Source of the DNA: Dunaliella salina
Taxonomy: Eukaryota > Chlorophyta > Chlorophyceae > Chlamydomonadales > Dunaliellaceae
Length of the DNA: 10,277 nt
Assembly: GCA_002284615.2 (NCBI GenBank)
Contig: MU069819.1
Location: 251,416-261,692 of the forward strand
Direction of reading: 5' to 3'
Below, piece after piece: positions 1-7,272 of the stretch. Within the stretch, counting starts at the first letter, position 1. Each line of letters starts with the position of its first letter. Below the pieces are notes generated by a model. It worked only from the letters and a program-made list of their open reading frames with translations. It searched no databases and was not told where the DNA came from. Position numbers and translations under genes: made by a program.

Positions 1-18
1 CACACACACACACACACA
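1..18. repeat. (CA)n microsatellite at left edge
   Basis: Nine CA units begin at the window edge, and the tract may continue outside. It probably lies in the intron after exon 7 of the minus-strand gene. Confidence 0.97.
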
Positions 19-178
19 GATTGGGACAGCCTGCATCCTTAATCAGGCATTGCTCTCGGCAGCTGTAGTCTTCTTGCTCTTTGATTGAGTTCATGTGTGT
101 CTCAACAGAGTTCGGCGTTGCCTGCTCCCTGGGGTTGGGCAGCCACTGTACTAATCAGAGGTGATTCCCGGGACACTC

Positions 179-329
179 TATGGATCAACACAGGTCCATG
201 AAAATCAATTCACTAGGGCTAGTTGGTTCCAGAGCTCCTAAGGGCAAAGCTTACGGAGAAGGTTCAGAGGCTGGCAGTGGACTAACCAAACTTGGCGTAT
301 GCATCAACACAGGTCCATGGAAATCAATT
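179..329. repeat. 32-nt direct repeat flanking the exon 7 donor
   Basis: The segments 179-210 and 298-329 share 30 of 32 bases, 119 bases apart, including the run ATCAACACAGGTCCATG. The right copy ends 13 bases from the exon 7 boundary, in the downstream intron. Confidence 0.85.
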
Positions 330-342
330 GACGCACAAGCAC

Positions 343-375
343 CTGGGCAAAGACCACGTCTCCTGCTGGCCTCAT
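343..375 (-). CDS. SR protein exon 7: 33-nt microexon MRPAGDVVFAQ
   Basis: After an acceptor CTCCTTTATGCAG the sequence reads MRPAGDVVFAQ. This continues helix 1 and strand 2 of RRM2; family members read HMR(K/R/E)AGDVC(F/Y)(A/S)(Q/D)V. The donor chosen is CAG|GTGCTT at 342. A second possible donor, CTT|GTGCGT six bases on, would add VL. No convincing continuation (expected: an RDG or GVV(E/D)(F/Y) segment) was found between 1 and 336, so the next exon probably lies outside the window. Confidence 0.85.
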
Positions 376-3300
376 CTGCATAAAGGAGGTACGCAGGCAA
401 CATTCTGTGGCAGCCAATCATGTCTGATGGCCTTTGATACACACTTTTCATGCAATTGGTTATGCAGCGGTCCTGTCTTTCAAAAGCAACCCATCTCCGA
501 GATGTGCGTGCACCATGGATTGAATGAGCAGGCATTTGAAAACAAAGCATGCACAATGCTTATCGACACTGTTAGTAACAGTTTGAGATGTTGGAAGGAA
601 CCATTGGATGCTTCTGCCCTTGCTGATGTGCCTTGCCAGGCTGAGAATCAATACGTGATCGACAGTTACGCGCTGGCAGGCCACTATCATGCCTATGCGG
701 TCTTTCCAGTCTTGTCAGGCTGTAAATCAATTACAACTTTCTGAATGTTTCTGTTCTGGCTAGCCACTGATCACACCTACATGGTCTTTCAGGTCTTGCC
801 AGGCTGCACCACGGGGAAGGTTTTCCACTATGGCCCTATGGTATGTGCGTCTGGATGTGTCGATGGGGAAGGGGGGCAGCCTGCAAGCAGACAAATTAGC
901 GCGTATTGTGTGATCAGCATCGCACACATTAAACAAGCGTCATTTTAAAATGGGTATCAAATAAAAAAGTGCTTGTTCAAGTCACAGGGTCACCACCACT
1001 ACCCTTGTTTCCCCTCCCTTTTCCCTTGTCACAGAAGGGACTGATGGGAAAAGAAATGCCCATCACTGTCTTGATTCAGGATGCCTAGGCTACAGGGCCA
1101 CACTTTTGTAGCACATCATTGGCTGTCTTTGGGCACTGATGAGGGGCGTGCCTCTCATTGTGTACTTTGTTTGCCTGCTTAGAAAGACAGCCAAGGAATT
1201 GCAAAAGCAGAACAGCTATCTTCCTTCTAGATTGAAAAATTGAATCACATGAAATTGCAACACCGTTGGCCAAGTTACTACACATCCCTTCTCCCCCCTC
1301 TCAAAAGAAGCGGAAGGAGGATGAGGAGCTTGAGGGTCTTGTCAAATGCAACAGCCCATCGCGCTGACCCGTACTCACTCGCGCGGAAAATCCTTGGGCA
1401 TGCCCATCTCTCTCTGTTTGCTTGGCAAAGGTTGATCCCTTTGTTTGCTTGGCGGAGGTTGGTTGAAGCTGCGAGTGCCATATGAAATGTGCACCTGCGG
1501 GCAAACACACAGCCACAAGGATGTCCTGAGTGGGAGGTGCATCAGAGCAGGTGGAAATGGGCTCATGTTGGCAGACCCATGTATTTAACAGATTGTGATC
1601 TATGCATGAAAGCAGCTGACACAGGCATCCATGCAAACATTGGCGCGCATCCGCAAGGTTGCCCAGAATGGGAGGTGCATCAGAACAGGTGGAAGCTGAC
1701 ATGGGCATCCAGGGAAACCCATGCTCACATCCGCAAGGTCAGATGGGAGGTGCACAAGAACAGGCGGAAGCTTACTCAGGCGTACAGGTTACAGCTTACA
1801 GGAAAGAGAATGCCAATTGAGTCAAAATGACTGACAGCTAGCCTGTTCAGGAGAGATGAAGAGTACATTTAGAACAGATGATGCTTGTTGTTGCACCCCT
1901 TCAGGTTACAGGCTACAGAGAGAAAACAGGTTACACAGGCTTACATGCAGAGGCATGCGCGCAGTCACAAGGACAGGTTGGGGATGCACAGCTGGGCCTC
2001 ACGAAGCAGCCCTTACTTTTCGAACCAGCATGCGCAAAAAGTGCACCGCCTCTCATTTCCTCCATTCACAGCTCTTGTTGTGTGATTTGAAGGTCACAAA
2101 TGACCAAAATATGGCTGCATTGGCGTTCCACCACATAGCTGCCAGAACGGTGTGCATCCCATTTTTTTTCCAGAGCCCACTCGAAGGGCATGGGCTCCTA
2201 GATTTGCCTGTACCCTTGTACAGTTCAAACCTGATGCCATGGCCCACCAAGTGCAATCTGCTCCCTGGAATTCGACAAGCAGGTCAAGCAATGTTTACTA
2301 GCAGCTCCGTGATGTTGTGGGGGCAAGGGGGGTGCTGGCAGAGTGTTCTGATACTTCTTGTAGCTAAGCAGAAAATGGCCAGCATGGCCCAGCCAGAGCA
2401 CCCACTGCCCTGATACTCAGTATAGTTGCCAAACAAAGACTTTTGTTGAGAAATCTGACTTTGGGTGGCCAGGCAGTGCAGCATGTCATGCAATTGGAGC
2501 AAAATCACGCCTGGAAGCCAAGAAGAAGCTGATGTGTCTTGGAGCCCAGCCCAGCCACCCCAGACCCATGGAATGGCACCTCATGGTACAGGCTCACGCA
2601 GCACACTCATGCAATTGCTAAGTCCAGGGCCTGGAGTGGCCTGATCGACAAAATCTAACTGCTCAGCGGATGATTCCAGCTTTCTCGAATTTCAATACTT
2701 TCAACTGCGATAAATTTTGCACTCTTCAGGCAGGACCGTGGTATGCTGTACATAGAGAGTGGTGGGACACGACGATTTCTGAAAGTGCAAGACTTGGGAG
2801 TCCTGCTCCTTATGGCACAAGCAAAGCGTGTCAGGCTTCTCTCATCTCAGGTTCCTGAGATGAGAAAAGCCTGACACGCTTTGCTTGTGCCTTGAGGAGC
2901 AGAACTCCCAAGTCTTGCACTTTCTGGAATCATTGTGTCCCAGGTGCATGGCCTCTTTGATTCAAGCCCAGGAAAAGGTGCGCGAGTTTACTTGCCTGCC
3001 TCCTCCACCACTACTTGCTCGTGCCATCAGCATGCGCGATCTGCTCTCAGCCATTGCAACGCAGCATGCATGTATCAATTGTCATGCAGAATGCATGTAG
3101 CAGTTGTTGTGCACAATGCACACAGAACTGCATGCAGCAATGCGCACAGCAATGCATGCAGGTATGCACACAGCAATGCATGCAGCAACATTCGCTTGCG
3201 ATGCTTTTGCACGTGCATCAAGGCGTATCACCCTGTTATGGGCCTTTTTTCTTGCAACACAATGCAACTCGAGGGAGCCATTTACAAAGCCCTCCGTCAA

Positions 3301-6300
3301 AATGGCTTCGCCAATTTTAAGCTTTGCTCGCCTCACCTGGCAGCACTTCGGATTTCTTCATTTCAGACAATATGCTCCCAGCAAACAAGATGTACCCAGC
3401 TAGCCGGATTACATTCCAAACAACACGCACCCTGCTAGCAAGATTCCATTGCAATTGTAGAGTTGAACATGCACCAGAGGGGGGCCACTTGTGGGTGCAA
3501 GTTCAACCTACTATGGTTTTGTGTCTGATTCTGGTTCCAAGATCGAAATTTTTGTGCATTCACAAGGGCTTTCATGAGCACCTTTTGCCACCTTGTTACC
3601 AAATCCAAGGCCTGATTTATGTCAGGCCATACTTAAAATAGAGGTGTAGGCAAACACCAGGTTTGGAATCGGACTTCTGAATTCATCCAGGCCTGCTTTG
3701 ATGATAAAAGATCCTATCATGTGTTGAAGATGGAAAAGACGGCTCTAGGCTTCAGCCGCCACAACCTATGCCAAATTTGGGTGATATACTGCCGGACACT
3801 TTCAAACCCACTTCTGAGTAGGGGGGTTGCTTCTTTGGGTCAGTGGTCTTGTATGGCATGTTGGTGACATCTGGATGTGGCTCAGGTGGAGCTCTGTGCA
3901 TCAAAAACATGCATTTCTTTCATTTGGGCACACCAGTGCATGTTTCCAGGTGTCAGATGTTTCTCTATTAATATTCTAGTAATTAAGGAACATAAGGTGT
4001 GCCCCGTACCTGCACTTCTTGGTCACCCCTGGGAATGGCCATTTTTTGAGGGACCCTGCCCAGGCCCAAACTGCAGCAGCGAGTGTTTGTGAAGCCTGCT
4101 GGTAATATTGCAAGTGTTTTAGGGTTGTCAGGAGGACCCCTGATGCTCGTCGGATTTTCATCGCACGGACAAGCACGCATAACCTGGGAGGTCTGGCCAG
4201 ACCCCGATAGGCCACCTCCGCACCCATGTTTGTCCTGACCGATGCCTGGGGTTGTCATCATCAACAATGACACGCGGGCTGCCATGATGGGCGCCAGGGA
4301 GGAGCTGCTGGGTTCCGCAAAGTTGCTGGAGCTAATTCCTCCCAGTTCTTGCTTGTGGGCACACATTCGAGGGAATCGATGTACTTTTGATGATATGATA
4401 AGCAAAATTGCTCATTGGAATGTGTGAATCTGGATCGGATTCTGGAAATTGGCAAATTATTGAAAATTCCAAAGTTGCATCCTCACAAAGTTTGAACGAC
4501 ATGAGCATTTGAAATCTGAACCTCGGCCCAGCACTCCGCTGAACCATCAAAATTTCATTAATTGTTATTAAAAAGCCGTTCCATATCGTCATCACTCTTC
4601 TCGACTGGCTTTGGAGCATCCCCAGGACAGCCCCCTGCCAGCTCGCATCAGGTGGCTACCAGTGCACTCAGGGACCATCCTGGGGTCCACCTGCAGGCTT
4701 GGGGGTGCAGCTGGAGGGCTTGGACACACAGGGGATGAGTTTTGCTGGCTGAGCGCGCAAACATGTAGGCCTAGCGCGCAGCAGGGTTCACCAAATGGGA
4801 CCAGCTCAGCGCTGAAAAATTGCTTTTTTTAACTAGCTTTCAGGAGGTGTTCTCAGAATGGGCAGAGGTGGCCTGGCTGGCAAAAGGCAGAAGATCACAC
4901 AGGGTTGTGGCACCTGACTCTAGGAACACTCCCTATGAGTCCCTTAAGAAACAAGAATGACCCTTAGGAAATGAGAATGATCCTCAAAAAGAGAGAATAA
5001 TGCTTAAGAAATAAGAATGATCCAAGGAAGTGCTCCCTAAGGGCAGGGCCAGAGCTCAGAGGCAAACAACGCCCCCCCCAAGGCATGCTTGCCTGTCCTG
5101 CCCTAGCCAGACAAACATCGAAACCATTTGTAGGTTGCAATGTCTTCACCACTGTTACAGATTTGAGTTTCAATTTGAAGAGATTGGGTCGGTTGGTGGA
5201 TTCCCCTTTTTACCACCCTGGTCCCCTAGCACACACATTGAGACGATTTCTTCCAAAGCTTTTCTTGCAGAGATGTGCTTCCCTAAGCCAAATTTTGGAA
5301 GACCAGGACGCCTTGGAAAGCTTTTCTGTGACAGTAGACCCCAGCATAGCCAAATTTAGGTCCCTCTGAATATGCGCTGTCCTGCAGATTCTATGCAACT
5401 AATTTGAGCATGACTGCATTATGGGGAACTGCTGCTCCTGCCCAATTGCATCTGCCATGCTGCCCTCCTTTAAAGTTCTTGGGTTCTTCGACGATAGTGT
5501 CAACGTGATGCTTCCACCTGTCAGCACCTTCATACAGGACTCAGAGGTAGTCCAACATTTTTTTGCGCAACATGCAGTATGACCAACAAGCTGTTGGGCT
5601 ATGGGTCCACCCTGTCACCATTTTCCATTCACCAAACTAGTGTTAGCGCGCACAACAAAGTTTTTCACTTCATTTCTCTCAAAGGCGTTCTTCTGGTACA
5701 GGCCCAAAATTACGGGAGATCACCACCAAATTCAGTGGGTACTTTGGAATATAATATTTGTTGTGGAAAAAAAATTCATGCTGCAGCTAATCAGGCAGGT
5801 CTCCCCCAATCTCAGACAACGAGGACCTTTTTTTTGGGGGAGCCTGTAAAATTGCATTTTGAAACCACTCTGAGTGCCCTTGTATAATGAGCATTCTAAA
5901 AATATCTGCGTTTGGGGGAGGGGGGTCTACTCCTGAATGAATCCGCCCTAAGCACCATGGACAACTCCAAAAAAATTTGACACACTAAACTTTTCTGTCA
6001 CTTGCTAATATCAATGAATCTATAAAAAAAATTGTGGCACAACCACTTGTAAGCGTTAGAAAGAATGGCAAAAGATGCCAAGAGCAAGCACACTCGCCAC
6101 CACCTGCATGAGCAATTGATTCCCTATGCCCTGTAAGGAAAGGGAAAAGCCCACAAGAAACACCTTTCAAAATCTATCATTTGATTCCTTTCATGATGCA
6201 GGGGCAAACGAGACTTACAATCAGGTCAGGCAAGCTATTAGTGATGATGAGGAGCAAATGTCCCAAAGTGTTTTGGATAGTAAATATGCAGAGTTGAAGG

Positions 6301-7212
6301 CAGATATGTCTGGCATACCTGCATTATTGAAGGTGAGAATGGGGCCCTTGGAGTGCCAGAGCCAGGGCACGCCTTGAGGCACTTCAGGCATTTACATTCA
6401 CCATGTCCAGAAACATGAGTGCCAAATGCATACTCCTGGGCCCCAATTTGCATACTTTGGGGCCCAATTTGCATACTCCTGGGCCCCAATTTACATACTC
6501 CGGGGCCCAAATTTGTGGTGCTGGATCATCCAAGAGCTTAGGACGGTTTGAGAACTTGAAGTTTTTTGAATTATTCGCAAACTTTGAATTGTCAGTTTGT
6601 AGAACTTTATGCCCTCTATCAAAAGGGGGTATAAGGCCATAATGGTTTCTGCTCCACAATGGTTACATGATCCCATTCAGGACCTTTTTCTCCCAGTTAC
6701 TGTAAAGTCTTGGGGGAGAAAGGCATAGGTAGGTGAAGAGGGGTTGGGGGGTTAGTTGCTACCCCCTAGACTGAAAGGCCTTTCAATCTCCCCGCCTACA
6801 GACAACCGCACGTTCGTACAGTTTGTCAACCTTGAACTTTGTCAAATTGTTTGCGAACTCAATTTGTCAGGCTGGCGAACGACCCAACCTAATCACTCAC
6901 ACTCCCCACTGATTACAGAACCATTGTAGCCATCGTAACTAACCATGATGCGCGAGCCAAAGAAGTCATACCCATCGAGGGCATCCATTGCTCGTTCAGC
7001 AGCTTTCCAATCCGCAAATTCTGCAAGCAAAAGCAGGAGTGTGTGGAACCCTGCTGTCATCCAGTGCTCGGCTTGGAGCTTATGCATGCTGCACATTGGT
7101 GGGATCAAATCTCCAAAGCTGATTGATTCAAAGAATGAATTTGATAAACTGAGGAAATGATATTCAAATGAAGTCAATAAAGTGAGGACGAGGTACATAC
7201 GCTCTCAGGAGC

Positions 7213-7272
<60 letters not shown>

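Larger units (their letters stand above)
1..342 (-). other. Intron after exon 7 (incomplete)
   Basis: This is sequence downstream of the exon 7 donor. It holds the 32-nt direct repeat and the edge CA tract. I looked for the next RRM2 segment on the minus strand and found none that fits. Confidence 0.55.
881..2995 (-). other. Intron 5 of the SR gene (2115 nt), probable GC-AG type
   Basis: If exon 5 is right, this intron begins GCAAGT and ends TTTGTCTGCTTGCAG. It contains the 89-nt-arm hairpin (2763-2942), degenerate repeats between 1416 and 1769, and unassigned sequence elsewhere. The 185-codon plus-strand frame at 1856-2413 has no recognisable domain and overlaps repeat-like sequence. Confidence 0.55.
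3508..6943 (-). other. Intron 3 of the SR gene (3436 nt)
   Basis: Runs from donor ATG|GTTAGT to the acceptor before VELA. It holds two clean minisatellites (4941-5020 and 6429-6515) and an exon-like plus-strand segment at 6202-6332. A short perfect hairpin with 7-bp arms sits at 3609-3628. The remainder is unassigned. Several frames of 80-140 codons exist but none reads as a known protein. An additional alternative or cassette exon cannot be excluded. Confidence 0.7.

Noticed and set aside
292..744. 150-codon plus-strand open frame
   Set aside because: Runs antisense across exon 7 (343-375) of the SR gene; the minus-strand exons explain the coding signal.
1856..2413. 185-codon plus-strand open frame, the longest in the window
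   Set aside because: No recognisable domain, Cys/Leu/Pro-rich composition typical of translated noncoding DNA, overlap with other equally open frames, and position inside intron 5.
3609..3628. Small perfect hairpin with GGCCTGA arms
   Set aside because: Seven-bp arms with a six-base loop are expected by chance in 10 kb; no T-tract or other context.
3983..4405. 140-codon minus-strand frame with a Gly/Ser-rich part
   Set aside because: Tempting as an SR linker exon, but it precedes the VELA end of RRM1 in transcript order and has no splice borders in a fitting phase.
4242..4427. Plus-strand frame starting MPGVVIINNDTRAAMMGA
   Set aside because: Looks protein-like at first, but no acceptor or donor in frame and no recognised family; probably chance.
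6126..6201. Plus-strand ATG at 6126 as a gene start for the exon-like segment
   Set aside because: The stretch before 6202 reads as intron with a pyrimidine-rich acceptor; no promoter or upstream support for a start here.
6848..6857. GTTTGCGAAC as an inverted copy of sequence near 6575-6584, a possible terminal repeat pair
   Set aside because: The match is about nine of ten bases, does not extend, and no flanking duplication or internal coding sequence supports an element.
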